A DNA stretch of 64,000 bases from Homarus americanus (GCF_018991925.1 NW_024720711.1:2228940-2292939); one strand, 5' to 3'. Positions 33,618 to 44,840 are shown, numbered from the stretch's first letter. Translations and numbers: made by a program. Notes: a model not told the origin generated them from the sequence alone.

Positions 33618-35672
33618 CTTAATCCGAGTGCTGACTGGGGTATCCTCGACGTTGTCATCACAAAAACCTGCAGCGAGACCCTCGGCCAGATCGAAAGAAA
33701 ACACCAGGATTATTTGGATGAAAATGGCCTGAAAATCGAAGTACCCGTCAATAGTAAAAGTGCTGCTCTCACTGACTGGCAGAATAGCCCCAACTCTCGG
33801 ACCAAAGCTGATACCATCCTCGAGAAGAAAGCGGCGGTCCAGCGCAAACTTCGCAAACTAATGAGCGAATGGTGGAAAAATATAGCATGTGAAACGCAAA
33901 CATTTGCGGATCAACACAAGATGCGTGAATTTTTAATTTCACTAAAACAATGTATGGCCCAACTACTCATGGCGTGCCCCCTCATCCGACGGTAACTCCC
34001 TAATTAAAGACGAAGTCATCCATCAGCACTGGAAAGAGCACTACCATTCCCTGCTCAACCGAAACACCGATGTGGATGTCCTGACTACCCAGCAGTTCCC
34101 TCAGCACCCGGAGCTGACCCACCTCAGCTATCCACCATCTTGTGATGAGGTAGCTACTGCCATCAAGCAGATTAAAAATAACAAAGCCACAGGGCCTAGT
34201 GGAATCCCAGAGGGTGTATAAAGCAGGAGGACCTCTACTTACCAGTCGCCTCCACTCTCTCCTGGAGAATATATGGGAGAAGGAGGAAATTCCCCAAGAT
34301 CTTAAAGGCGCCCCCATCGTCAATATTTATAAGAACAAGGGAGACCGGTCAGACTGGCAACTACCGCGGGATCTCGCTCCTGTCCATAGTTGGCAGAATT
34401 ATCGCCCGAATCCTCCTAAACAGACTTCTTCCTGAGGCGGAAAACTTCTTCCCAGAATCTCAATGTGGCTTTAGACCATCACGTCACACCATTGACATGA
34501 TCTTTGCTGCCCACCAGATACAGGAAAAGTGCAGAGAACAGCGTCGTGACTTGTACACAGCCTTCATCGACTTTACTAAGGCCTTCAATTCGGTTAACAG
34601 GAAAGCCCTCTGTCTTGGCTGCCCACCAAAATTCATCGCCATTGTGAGGCAACTCCACGATGGCATGAACGGCAGTGCCCTGCACAATGGCACCCAGTCT
34701 GAGTTCTTCCCATCTAAACGGGGGTAAAGCAAAGATGTGTACTGGCACCAACTCTCTTCCATTTTCTTGGCTACCTTCCTTACTCGTGTCAGTGCCAATT
34801 AAGCCGGCAGGGTGGACATCCAGTACCGGATTAAAGGACTTTTCATAAGATGACTCCAGGCAGGGACAAAGGTGTCGGCCGCTTTCATTACTGAACTTCC
34901 GTATGCAGACGACCTCACCCTCGTCGCTCACAACTGAACGTGACCTACAGGAGATCCTGAATACCTACGCATATGCGTATGCACACTTCGGTCTTGAAGT
35001 ATTGCACTTAAGACTCAGATTCTCTTTCAGCCTTCCCTGGTTCACCCACACCCACCATCCTTCCAGCTTAACGGTACTACCCTCTCTAATGTTACCCACT
35101 TTCAGTATCTTGGCTCCCACCTGTCCACGCAGGACATCGATGAAGAGATTCAACATCGGATCAGATGTGTATCTGAAGCCTTTGGCAGACTCCATACCCG
35201 TGTCTTCAGCTGTAGGGAGCTGAAATTATCTACAAAGTTGCAAGTATATCGAGCAGTGGTCCTCCCCGCTCTGCTATATGGCAGCGAGACAAGGGTTTCA
35301 AAGAGGAGGCACCTCTAGGCATCTGGAAGCTTTCACCAACGTAGTCTACGTTCCATCCTCCGAGTTCGCTAGGAAGACAAGAACAAATGCTAGAGCAGCT
35401 ACTTTACAGTCACCTAACGAATGGTAAACGTAACGTTGGCCGGGAAAGGAAAAGGTATAAGGATAGTCTTAAGACAAACCTCAAAAAAGTGTCAAATTGA
35501 CCCCCTCACCTGGGAAACGATTACTCCACGCCGCAACGCTTGGAGGAGCACTGACTGCATACCGCCGCCCCTCCCTCTAGATGTAGCCCTCCACACGTGC
35601 AACATCTGTGGACGACCCTGCCTGTCCCGTATCGGCCTCTCGAGTCATCTCAGAGCTCACCAACGAAGATGA
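33618..35672 (+). pseudogene. Reverse transcriptase with C-terminal C2H2 finger, multiply frameshifted
   Basis: Family-like segments appear in shifting frames: TCSETLGQIERKHQDYLDEN and KLMSEWW (33670-33990); a linker with IKNNKATGPSGIPE (33988-34210); LHSLLENIWEKEEIPQDLK (34199-34345); TGNYRGISLL then CGFRPS and motif A FIDFTKAFNSVNR (34350-34727); VKQRCVLAPTLF (34727 on); the catalytic YADD (34901-34912); FQYLGSHLSTQ and YRAVVLPALLYGSET (35100-35300); and a C-x2-C-x12-H-x3-H finger (35598-35660) before the stop at 35670. At least five frame changes and several stops make it non-functional. The family often has FADD where this copy has YADD. Confidence 0.9.
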
Positions 35673-35760
35673 TATATTTTTAATAACTCATATTGTTGTA
35701 TCATAGCTGGATGGTCGTTATACTCGATTCCGACTGACAAGTGACAGTAAAGTAGTAGTG
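33618..35760 (+). mobile_element. 5'-truncated, heavily decayed non-LTR (RTE-like) retrotransposon
   Basis: The plus-strand element starts just after a (TG)n run (33597-33617) and ends after the zinc finger stop, near another TG run at 35757. The upstream endonuclease part is missing. Linker, reverse transcriptase and C-terminal finger follow in the order known for a widespread animal family often mis-annotated as 'craniofacial development protein 2-like'. Orientation is opposite to copies a-d, and the protein is clearly a different family. Confidence 0.88.
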
Positions 35761-35934
35761 TGTGTGTGTGTGTGACTGCACGCATAACCATCAGTAGCAA
35801 CAATTTCACTGCTCTCCAATTCCGTTACCTGTCTTGATGATGACACACTACCACGGAACTGTCACGTAGTCCTAATAACAGTCGTCACCACCGCGGAGGG
35901 AAGGTGGGAACTCCTTGTTGGGTCTCTGGGTTTT
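35761..35934. other. Spacer after the element
   Basis: TG at 35757-35774, then unique DNA. Confidence 0.5.
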
Positions 35935-36334
<400 letters not shown>

Positions 36335-36394
36335 TCATAAACTCAGTATTAATTAATTTATGAAACTCAGGTGAACACTGGTGTCAGGTGGAGG

Positions 36395-36630
36395 TATAAG
36401 TAGGTGATGGAGAAAAGACAAAGAGACAGACAGACAGACAGATAGACAAAATAGAAAGAGAGGCTAGATAGAGAAAGACAGACAGACAGATAAATAGAGA
36501 AACGAAGAGAGAACGAGATAAACAGACATACAGAAGCAAGGAGAGAAAAATATTTAAATAGACAGAGACAGAGTGAGAAAGAGAAAGGTTGTCGGAGAGA
36601 GAGAGTGAGAGAGAAAGTAGGAGACATTTT
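36395..36630. repeat. GACA/GAGA-rich low-complexity DNA
   Basis: 'gacagacagacagata' at about 36424 and 36477; GA-rich elsewhere. Confidence 0.8.
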
Positions 36631-36880
36631 AAGTTAGCTAAGTGTTAACTGCGGGACAAACTTATCACTACTACGAGAAGGTCTCTAACTTATTCAACCT
36701 TACGAGGAAACACTTAAAGAGTTTCTAAGTAATTGTAAGTGTGTGTGGTTGTGTGTAGGTACTTTCTAACAGTATATACATTTAAGGTTTGATATTTTTA
36801 TAAGTGTTTTGATAAAGTTGTAGAGGAGCTTCATGTGTGTTTGAATACTGTGTGAATATATTACCGGGAACCTGACCCTG

Positions 36881-36917
36881 AAATTTCCTGCTAATATATT
36901 ATATTAGCAGGAAATTT
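36881..36917. repeat. Perfect palindrome, 17-bp arms with 3-base centre
   Basis: The left arm 'aaatttcctgctaatat' (36881-36897) and right arm (36901-36917) are exact reverse complements around 'att'. Flanking bases (g and a) do not pair, so the palindrome is exactly 37 bases. It sits in ordinary AT-rich sequence, not inside a tandem array. Confidence 0.97.
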
Positions 36918-36921
36918 AGAT

Positions 36922-37462
36922 GTAGCTTAGGTTAGGTTAGGGCAGGGCAGGGCTTAGTTACCCTCACCTACTCTCCTCCCTCCTCCCTCCTTCCCCTTCC
37001 CTTACCCTACCCTACCCTACCTCATCTACCCCTCCCTCCTCCTTTCCCTTTTCCCTTCCTCCCCCCTCTCTGCCTCTCCCTCTACCCCTCCCCTACTCTA
37101 CCTCTCCCTCTACCCCTCCCCCTACTCTACCTCTCCTTATCCGCTCCCCACTCCCTCTCCCTGTACCTCTCCCCACTCTCCCCTCTACCCCTCCCCCTAC
37201 TCTGCCCTCCCCACCCCTCCCCCTCACTCTACCTCTCCCCCACCCCTCCCCCACTCTACCTCTCCCTGTACCGCTCCCCCCTACTCTACCTCTCCTGTAC
37301 CTCTCCCCTACTCTACCTCTCCCTCTACCCCTCCCCTACTCCCACCTCTCCCTCTACCCCTCCCCTACCCTCTGCCTCTCCCTCCACCCCTCCCCTACTC
37401 TACCTCTCCTGTACCCCTCCCCTACTCTGCCTCTCCCTCTGCCCTCCCCTTACCCTCCCCCA
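36922..37462. repeat. Short TTAGG run, then C-rich ~30-35-bp minisatellite
   Basis: GGTTAGGTTAGGGCAGGGCAGGGC at its left edge (36926-36951), then about 500 bases of 'tctacctctccctctaccc' and 'ctcccctac' units. Indels make the period irregular. Confidence 0.88.
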
Positions 37463-37689
37463 CCAGGCGGCGTGTAAATACCATGTACTTAGGGGTGATA
37501 AATAGCGGGGCCACATATTACAGCGCGTGAGTCATGGCGCCGCTTATTCAGGTAATGAAGCGTAAATTATGGCGCACCGGCACACCCCACCAGCACCGGC
37601 CGCCTCCCTGGGTCTATTGGCACACCACACCACACGTCAGCTGCCCGTGCAACTATTGAATCGTCTGAAACATCAACAACAACATCAAC
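37463..37689. other. Short unique stretch, GC-richer than average
   Basis: Contains 'catggcgccgc' and 'tatggcgcaccggc'. No gene recognised, although the plus frame from 37569 is open into the next array. Confidence 0.45.
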
Positions 37690-38015
37690 AACACTACAAT
37701 CCCTCTTGCGCCTCAGCCCTTCACACCACTCAAGCTTCTCACTGCACCCCCAACCCCTCACACTCCAACTTCTCACTGCACCTCCGAACCCCCTCCACCA
37801 CTCTAGCTTCTCACTGCCAGACCCCTCACACCACTCTAGCTTTCACTGCACCCCCGACCCCTCACCACTCTAGCTTCTCCTGCACCCCCGACCCCTCACC
37901 ACTCTAGCTTCTCACTGCACCAACCCCCTCACACCACTCTAGCTTCTACTGCACCCCCAACCCCCACACCCTCCTGCTTCTCCTGCCCCGACCCCTCACA
38001 CCTGCACCCCTGACG
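37690..38015. repeat. ~36-bp C-rich minisatellite
   Basis: 'cactctagcttctcactgc' and 'acccccgacccctcac' recur about nine times with deletions. Confidence 0.88.
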
Positions 38016-38504
38016 CCATCATCCCCATAATATTATATACTTCAACCCGTTTTAGAGCGACGTAAACCATAAATAACTAAACCCCTTTACATAAACAAAT
38101 AATATAACTAACCTAAATCACTACGACACTAATCAATCAATTTATCTTTTTGATAGGTAAGATGAACCTCCTCCAGTGGCTGCCAGGCAAGGTAAATTCT
38201 TGGATACCTGACCTTATTTGTTTTGTCTTTGATAAGGAGACAATGTTGGTGTTTGATTCATGTTGTATACACAGACGTACACGATGTGGGAGTGGGAGAG
38301 GGTGGGGTGATGATATCACATGTTGTACACACATATATATAGTGTGCGGGGTGATGGTAACTGGTTTACATCTCTGCAGGTAATGGGGAGATATACCTTA
38401 CTAGTCCAACATACACAGGTGACTGAAGCCGAGTGTTTGAATAGTTAATTAAACTACCTGTAGCCTCTTCTCTCATGTAAATTTACTGTAAGTGAAGGTC
38501 AATA
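38016..38504. other. Unique stretch
   Basis: No gene recognised. Two overlapping frames at 38137-38383 (65-77 residues) lack any motif. Splice-like 'ataggtaag' (38153) and 'caggcaaggtaaat' (38186) are not supported by a coding exon. Confidence 0.45.
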
Positions 38505-38697
38505 GATTTACACACAACTCTGTAAATTAGTATGACAATTACCGCGAACTGTAAATAGTGAACAAATTGCGAGTTTAGTGTTAAATAAAGGTTCTTTAGA
38601 AATTGTAAGTTTAGTGCCATCTGTAAACTGTAAATTGACGTGTAAATTGCATATGTCATGTGAACCGACAACTAACTGTAAATTAATTACGAAGCGT

Positions 38698-38732
<35 letters not shown>
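38505..38732. repeat. Decayed 'gtaaattg' repeat and (AC)n
   Basis: 'ctgtaaatt', 'aaactgtaaattgac' and 'gtgtaaattgc' words at 38505-38690, then pure AC at 38701-38732. Confidence 0.65.
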
Positions 38733-38735
<3 letters not shown>

Positions 38736-38875
38736 GGAGACATCAGATATAACTACTTCAGTGTACAATATATCAATTTCTACTCATAAATGAACGATAT
38801 CAACCGGTGTACCATCAGCCAACACACCGCCGCTCCTCTCACCAATTATCCAAGAGTTTCTCAGAACGTCCGGCA

Positions 38876-39066
38876 TTGACCATGTGGCTGAGTGGATATA
38901 ACTCTCGCCTCCTGTCCTAAGGTGTCGCTGGTTTGATCCAGGGCACTCTCAATCCCCCCAGCTGTAAATGGGGAAGTGAAGGTGATCGAGTGGCTGTGTA
39001 CTGATGGTTTAGTATACAGTACGCTATATCCACACTGTCTCTAAGTGGCCTTTAGATGTGTGGAAC
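38876..39066 (+). mobile_element. tRNA-derived SINE, copy 1
   Basis: The head has an A box fitting the RNA polymerase III consensus, 'tggctgagtgg' (38885-38895), and a degraded B box, 'ggtttgatcc' (38930-38939), 35 bases later. It shares 'ctcgcctcc', 'tcctaag', 'cccagctgt' and 'gtatccaaac'-like tail words with the copy at 62855. The body runs to 'taagtggcc'. No clear poly-A or repeat tail. Confidence 0.8.
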
Positions 39067-39529
39067 TCCAATTTTAATCTGGATCAATAGTTATATATTT
39101 CACTTGTTATAAAAATTACGGCAAACACTTTATAAACTCATTAAAAACTATTACTCATTAATTTTAAATTGTTGGTAGTTTCTTTTTTAACAAGTTATTT
39201 AGAATTAATTTTAATTAGTTTTACTCTCGTCATGATTTCGATCCAGGTTTTGTGAATTAATTACATTGGTTCTTCTGTGTTGTGGTTGTTTTTGTTATTG
39301 TTGTTATTGGGGTTGTTGTTGTCGTTGATGATTCGCTGTTGTTATTTTTGTTGTTGTTGGGTTAATGAGTTGATCTTTCTTCTTACCTGCTGAATCTCTC
39401 GCTTAGGTGTTGATCAGCACACACACACACACACACACACACCATTCCCAGTAACAACATGCTTCAAGTCGAAGGCATGAGACATTCCTGAACACTTCCA
39501 ATGCTTTAATTAAAATATTCGTATTGTGT
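39067..39529. other. AT-rich spacer with GTT-rich patch and (AC)n
   Basis: 'gttgttgtt' words at 39285-39360 and AC at 39418-39442. Confidence 0.6.
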
Positions 39530-39580
39530 TAGGTCGGGTTAAGTTAGGTTAGGTTAGGTTAGGTTAGGTTAGGTTAGTTA
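39530..39580. repeat. (TTAGG)n telomere-like run
   Basis: About seven consecutive TTAGG units at 39545-39579 with one AAGTTA variant before them. Confidence 0.93.
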
Positions 39581-39662
39581 CCCTTCACTTCTTTAATGGT
39601 CTGTTATCATAATGTTATCTTCTGTTGTAAGAATGTTAAACGCCGCGACATCGAATTGCTAC

Positions 39663-39945
39663 GCTGATAAAGTTGAAATACCGATAACCAACAATTGAAT
39701 TTTGCCTGTAACTCCAATTCGGTAATATTCCGATATCGCAACGTTATCCTCCATGCGACATCGTGGGACGTACTGTTAATCATCCGATGTCATAACGCTA
39801 TCCTCTGCTTTACGTTGTGGTTAAAGCTACGATATCGGAAAGTTATGTCGATTAAGGCTGATATGCCGATAACCCACAAATGAATATTAATCTCTAACTG
39901 CGAATCGTTAATGTTCCGATATCGTAACGTTATCCCTCGCCTTAA
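39663..39945. repeat. ~184-bp tandem duplication (diverged)
   Basis: 'ccgataacc' at 39681 and 39865, and 'ttccgatatcg' followed by 'aacgttatcc' at 39729 and 39914, give a constant offset of 184-185. Between them, 'cataacgctatcc' (39792) and 'cgatatcggaaagttatg' (39831) suggest a smaller, older subunit. Confidence 0.78.
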
Positions 39946-39989
39946 TATAATCGGATCACCGCTATTATCAAACTTGCTTGAGCTCTTGT

Positions 39990-40215
39990 GGGAGAGGGTG
40001 GAAGAGATGGAAGGAAGAGGAGAGGAGGAGGGGGTGAAAAGAGGAGGAGGAGGGGTTGGAGGGAAGGAGAGAGGAGGAGGGGGTGAAAAGAGGAGGAGAA
40101 AGGGGTTGGAGGGAAGAGGAGAGGAGGGGGTGAAAGGATGAGAAGATGGAGGATAAGAGAGGGATGGAAGGAGGAGGGCAAGAAGAGAGGGAGGTGGAGA
40201 AAAGAAGTAGAAGGG
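39990..40215. repeat. GGAGGA-rich tract
   Basis: A ~42-48-base unit with 'gaggagggggtgaaaagagg' at about 40020, 40073 and 40121 in a purine-only context. Confidence 0.88.
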
Positions 40216-40512
40216 TGAGTGAAGAAGAACAGAACAAGAACAATAAATGATAAAGGTCTTCATCGTCTCTGCTAAATACCAAATCAAGACGTAAAAAACG
40301 AAAAAAAAAAATATATAAATAAAATTAATAAATGCATAAATATTGACCAAGTTAAAAGCAAAATAAACCTCTGATGACGTAAGCAGCGCCTTGATCAATA
40401 TAGTCTCTTTATTATATCCTGTTCGAAGCCGTGTTAAACTTGAATGAGATAATTCAGTGTCGTTATTGGGTGGAGGAGGGGGATTATCTCGGAGTTTCGT
40501 TTTAACACAGTT
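40216..40512. other. A-rich spacer
   Basis: Nothing recognised. Confidence 0.5.
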
Positions 40513-40645
40513 GAGTGATTTGTTCCAACAGTTCGGATATTTGTTTCAGTAGTTCGGAGATTCGTTTTAGCAGTTCGGAGATTCGTTTTAGCAGTTTGGA
40601 GTCTCATTTAGCAGTTTGGAGACTCATTTTAGCAGCCCAGAGACT
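40513..40645. repeat. 21-bp minisatellite
   Basis: 'ttttagcagttcggagattcg' type units, about six copies. Confidence 0.85.
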
Positions 40646-41342
40646 CATTACTGTACAAAGATAGTGAAATATAAGCTCATTGAAAAATATAGCTTAGGAA
40701 GAAATCGTAAGGTAAAGCTAAGAAATCACCCGGCAGCTTGTACTGTACGTGAATTTTACGTCTTGGGTAAGGTAAATGGATCTCTAGTATATTGTGGGTT
40801 AGTAGAAGTCGATATGGAACGGTAATAATATATAGCATTGGGGGGTTAATCCAGGACCCACGTTAAGCGACGCCCTAACACAAACAACACATTAGTTCAT
40901 AGTCGCTGCACTTGTTTATTATCACGTGTGTTTGTTTACCTACATACAGCTGATAATGACGTCATGACCCCCTCCGTCACCGTCACATGCCACTCATTCC
41001 AGGGCTGCCAACGGACCACGAGATAAAAAATAATCCTTTCATTCTCGTTGGTATCCCTCCCTTTCCTTCCCCCCTCCCCTCTTCCTCTTCCTCCCCTCTC
41101 TTCCCTCCCTCTACCTGTCTCGTCGTGTCGTAACTTTCCAAGGCAAATATGTGATAATATGGAGCACTACTGGCCCTGAAAAACGATGTGGACGAATATT
41201 GAAGGTAATGACGTAAAAAGAGTCCTTGTCAATGTGGTGAACTGAAAATGATTGCTAACAATAACACGGTTGATTTTGTCTCCGTAGTGCAGTCCTTCAT
41301 GTTTAATGCAACCCAGAGCTGAGTTGTTTCGTGTGGCTGATT

Positions 41343-41345
<3 letters not shown>
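40646..41345. other. Unique stretch
   Basis: The plus frame 40616-40825 (69 residues) starts inside the minisatellite and shows no motif. C-rich patch at 41055-41115. No gene recognised. Confidence 0.45.

Positions 41346-41394
<49 letters not shown>
41346..41394. repeat. (CT)n microsatellite
   Basis: Pure CT run. Confidence 0.97.
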
Positions 41395-41397
<3 letters not shown>

Positions 41398-41499
41398 GCA
41401 GTAGCCAGGTAATCCTTATACAACATGATTTACCAGATGTGTTGGACTCTTGTTCTAAATATAATTATTAAATAGGAAGACAAGCATTGAGGGGCAGTA

Positions 41500-41670
41500 G
41501 AGTGTGTTGTGGTGTGGTGTGTTGTGTTGCGTTGTGTTATGTATTGTGCTGTGTGCTGTGTTGTGTGTTGAGTGGTGTGTTGTGTTGTGCGCTGTTCTGC
41601 ATATGTGTTGTGTTGGTATTGTGTGCTGTGTGTGTGTGTGTTGCGTTGTGTGTGCTGTGTGTGTGTATGT
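41500..41670. repeat. TGTGTTG-rich low-complexity DNA
   Basis: 'gtgttgtgttg' and 'gctgtgtg' words; three cysteine/valine/leucine frames on the plus strand are artefacts. Confidence 0.88.
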
Positions 41671-41759
41671 GTTCCCGAGTAGAAGATTTGTCATTCGTGT
41701 ACAAATTCCAATCCACATTAATTGTTTTACCTGTCGCGTGGAATAAAATTTTTTGGGTG

Positions 41760-41925
41760 CACCTGATGATTAGGTCCCCAGCTTATTTCACCTGATGATT
41801 AGGTCCCCAGCTTATTTCACCTGATGATTAGGTCCCCAGCTTATTTCACCTGATGATTAGGTCCCCAGCTTATTTCACCTGATGATTAGGTCCCCAGATT
41901 ATTTCACCTGATGATTAAACACCTA
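41760..41925. repeat. 29-bp minisatellite
   Basis: Six copies of a 29-base unit containing 'cctgatgattaggtcccca', nearly identical to one another (starts at 41762, 41791, 41820 and so on). Strong homogeneity points to recent expansion. It is related in inverse orientation to 50540-50620. Confidence 0.96.
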
Positions 41926-42057
41926 ATTCTAACCAAATATAACCTAACCATTAACTTAATCTAACGCAACCTAAGCTAACATAATTTAATCTAACCTAAC
42001 GCTAACCTAACCTAACCCCTAACCCCCACCCCCAGGTTAGCGTTAGGTTGCTTAATC
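41926..42057. repeat. Degenerate CCTAA tract
   Basis: CCTAA/CTTAA units bounded on the left by 'gattaaacacctaattctaac' and on the right by a related motif in inverse orientation ending at 42057. Confidence 0.85.
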
Positions 42058-42120
42058 TTTATGACTTAAAACTCTGTCCTTCGGCAATACCTCAGTAATT
42101 ATGTGACATGTATATGAGAA

Positions 42121-42210
<90 letters not shown>

Positions 42211-42280
42211 AATCATCATCATCATCATCATCATCACCATCATCAATCATCATTATTATTATTATTATTATTATTATTTT
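42121..42280. repeat. (ATT)n-(ATC)n-(ATT)n compound microsatellite
   Basis: ATT at 42121-42165, CAT/ATC at 42166-42250 and ATT again at 42251-42278. Confidence 0.97.
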
Positions 42281-42295
42281 ATCACTATTATTATG

Positions 42296-42335
42296 TACAG
42301 TTGTGGCCAAAATTTCCCGGACACTTTAATGCAAT
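42296..42335 (+). mobile_element. Possible Tc1-like transposon end (solitary)
   Basis: 'tacagttgtggccaaaat' followed by 'cccggacac' resembles Tc1-family terminal repeats as I remember them, and begins with the TA typical of their target. I found no matching inverted end downstream, so it is a solitary terminus or chance likeness. Confidence 0.4.
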
Positions 42336-42430
42336 ATCAGCATCAACTGTTTGAGGGTCGTGTGGGTGAGTGGGATTATGATATTAATATAGTATCTATT
42401 TAATGAGACTTTGGATCGTATTACAGTATG

Positions 42431-42432
<2 letters not shown>

Positions 42433-42469
<37 letters not shown>

Positions 42470-42562
42470 AGTCAAAACAATAATAAAACAACTACGACAT
42501 CCCGTCATCACTAAAAATGTCAATACGTAAGAATATAAACTATAATTCAAAAAATGATATTA

Positions 42563-42603
<41 letters not shown>
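42433..42603. repeat. (TG)n and (AC)n microsatellites
   Basis: TG at 42433-42469 and AC at 42564-42603, with unique sequence between. Confidence 0.96.
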
Positions 42604-42605
<2 letters not shown>

Positions 42606-42810
42606 GACAGATTGCAACATTGATGGAAAATAGCGGTCCATATTGCAGAGTGATTTAAGCAATAATTAAATAACAATGCAACAGACACGAACAGTCGGGC
42701 AAAACTATAAAAAATTCCCCGCAACTCCAATTCCCCACCATCAGTACCACGTATGTAAAAATATCAACTGCTCTCTGTGCTCGATAACTATGTGTAAAAG
42801 ATGATAGATT

Positions 42811-42869
42811 TACAGGGTTATGGAAATACATTACACAGACTTTAAGGGATTTTTTTCCATAGCCCTGTA
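42811..42869. repeat. 59-bp inverted repeat ending in TA
   Basis: Arms 42811-42825 ('tacagggttatggaa') and 42855-42869 ('ttccatagccctgta') pair at 14 of 15 positions across a 29-base loop. TA at both outer ends is the pattern left by Tc1/mariner-type elements, so this may be a tiny MITE-like remnant. Confidence 0.6.
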
Positions 42870-44439
42870 CTTTAATATATGTACTGTATATAATTAAATG
42901 CGATCGATACAATTGCTTGAAAGCAAATAAACAATTTTATTAACTATAAATTGGTATATTTTCTTTAATAAGAAATATGGGTAATAAAAAATTTATTAAC
43001 AAATGTTCAGAAAATATAAAACTCATATTGCAGAACAGAATTGGCCATGAAATACACACAAATGCTCCCTGAAATTCATCAAAACATTTCAATAACTAAA
43101 TTCTATTCAGTCAAAATATAAATTTAGGAGAATTACTAAATATTTCATGACATCATTCCATACAGTCACACTTTGACTATTACATAACTCATAAAAATAC
43201 AACCAGAAAATAATACAAACATCCTCAAGAGCAACTACAGGCTGAGAGAATCGATGCTACTCTAATGTCTCTTAAAAATGCATTAGTTTCCCCTCTGGTC
43301 ATTCTCTATATTCAGAGCATGTTATGTGGTAACTCTTACTAATATCATCAAAATATACCAGAAGTGGCTCTGAAAATATTACTGAAATAAATATGTTGCA
43401 ACAAGGAATATACAATGATGAAATCGTCACAAATGTTGCAACATCAACAAAAAATTTTAACAGGCAGAATAAATCCAGAACGAGGCTGCAGGAGAACTTT
43501 TGCTGGCGACTCCTATTTTTTTTTTTTTTTTTTTTTTTAGGCAGCTTTGGCGCGCCAACTTCGTACGTTGCCGCCAACTGCACGCAGAGCCGATAAAGAG
43601 ATTATAGAGTTGGTTCTGCTTTTTGCTGGAGAGATGAAAGGACGACGCATTCACACGCACACACACAAGTGGATGTGCTTCCCTCCCTCACTGGTCCTGG
43701 ACGCAGGCGCCAGATCTACAATTGTAAATAATGGCGACAGTGAAACGTGACTTTTTTATGAAACTTTTTTGTTATTCATTTATTTCGGTTCATGTGAGCA
43801 TGGTGTATCTTCCCAAACATTCCGGTGTACTTGTTCAACATGATAAAAATAACAAACAACATATAGTTAACAATATAAGCAAGCTCAGGCATTTATCCCA
43901 CAACAATTGAATATTACAGGGAGGCATCGTGCGCTGGCAAGCAAGCACGTTAGTGAAAGAACTCTATTTTTCAACTGTAAACAAGAACAGCGTCGGCATT
44001 CATGTACGGTTGTTAAAATTTAACACACCAGGAACACAAACATCGTGATCTTAATTCTGTAAGGTAGCTGAGGCATGTATTGTAGAATACATTGTCAGTA
44101 CAGGTTGTATCGTACGCTTGGCAAACAACACTGAGGTGGACGAACACGATTTTACAAAGGTAAACAAAGCGTTAGCATTCATAAACGACGGTTCAACACT
44201 AACTCTTTTACTCAGCTCTCAGAGAACAGTGATAGAATGAATAAATAATGACTAAAATAACAAAGCAAGAATGTTTTTTTTAAGAATACACGATAAGAGG
44301 AAAAACAATAATAGTACGATAAGTTTAATGCACTTTTAAAAGTTAATGGCCGGGATTGAATGTAATACCTCTTCTTTCCAAGCTATGGGAGTTGGTGTAG
44401 TAATTACGATTATTTTTATTAATAATGATGCTTTAGTAG
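42870..44439. other. Least repetitive island; T run and one short open frame
   Basis: AT-rich single-copy-looking DNA. A 23-base T run lies at 43516-43538, followed by 'aggcagctttggcgcgcc'; on the minus strand this is an A run. A plus-strand frame of 59 codons starts at ATG 43731 in 'aataatggcgac' and stops at 43908-43910, with no known motif. A diverged ~180-base duplication ('ggcaagcaagcacg' 43936, 'ggcaaacaacac' 44119) lies further right. No gene called. Confidence 0.5.
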
Positions 44440-44840
44440 CCATTTTGGACCCTGAACAACACTCAGGGGTCATTTTAAGGTTCATAGTATAATCTGGCTG
44501 ATTATATAATAATAGGTCCACAGACACACTAAAAGTTCTTATTTTACACTCGAGGACCCTAAAAATAGACTCGTACTATCTTGGGACCCGTGAATTGAAT
44601 GATACGTAGTGGTTATTTTAGGGGTTCAGAGTTGCCCTATGCTCCTATAACCACTTAAATCTCTAAAACCAGTTTCGTGTCATCTTCGAAGCCTAAAATC
44701 GGATCCTTAAACGATACTTCCGGATCCTGACACTGATTTTAAGGCCCTCCAACACACTAAAAACGTCTTCTTTACACCTAATGGCTTTAAAATCAGTGTG
44801 GTGCCATCCTAGGACCTGGGAACTGGACTCCTCGAGGTAT
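44440..44840. repeat. Decayed ~60-bp tandem repeat
   Basis: 'ggaccct', 'ctaaaa', 'gtgtcatctt' and 'attttaagg' recur in the same order several times (44446, 44561, 44655, 44735, 44800). The copies are too diverged for exact limits. Confidence 0.45.

Noticed and set aside
34199..34931. Minus-strand frames across the 33.6-35.8-kb element
   Set aside because: They are antisense shadows of the plus-strand reverse transcriptase relic.
38137..38383. A short exon with flanking splice sites
   Set aside because: Splice-like strings exist, but both frames lack any motif and the strands compete; no support beyond chance.
38876..38950. A functional tRNA gene
   Set aside because: A and B box traces are present, but the B box is degraded and the sequence continues into a SINE core shared with two other loci.
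43731..43910. Small 59-codon gene beginning MATVKRDFF
   Set aside because: Start context is fair, but there is no recognisable motif and no evidence of splicing or conservation; kept only as a note in the island description.
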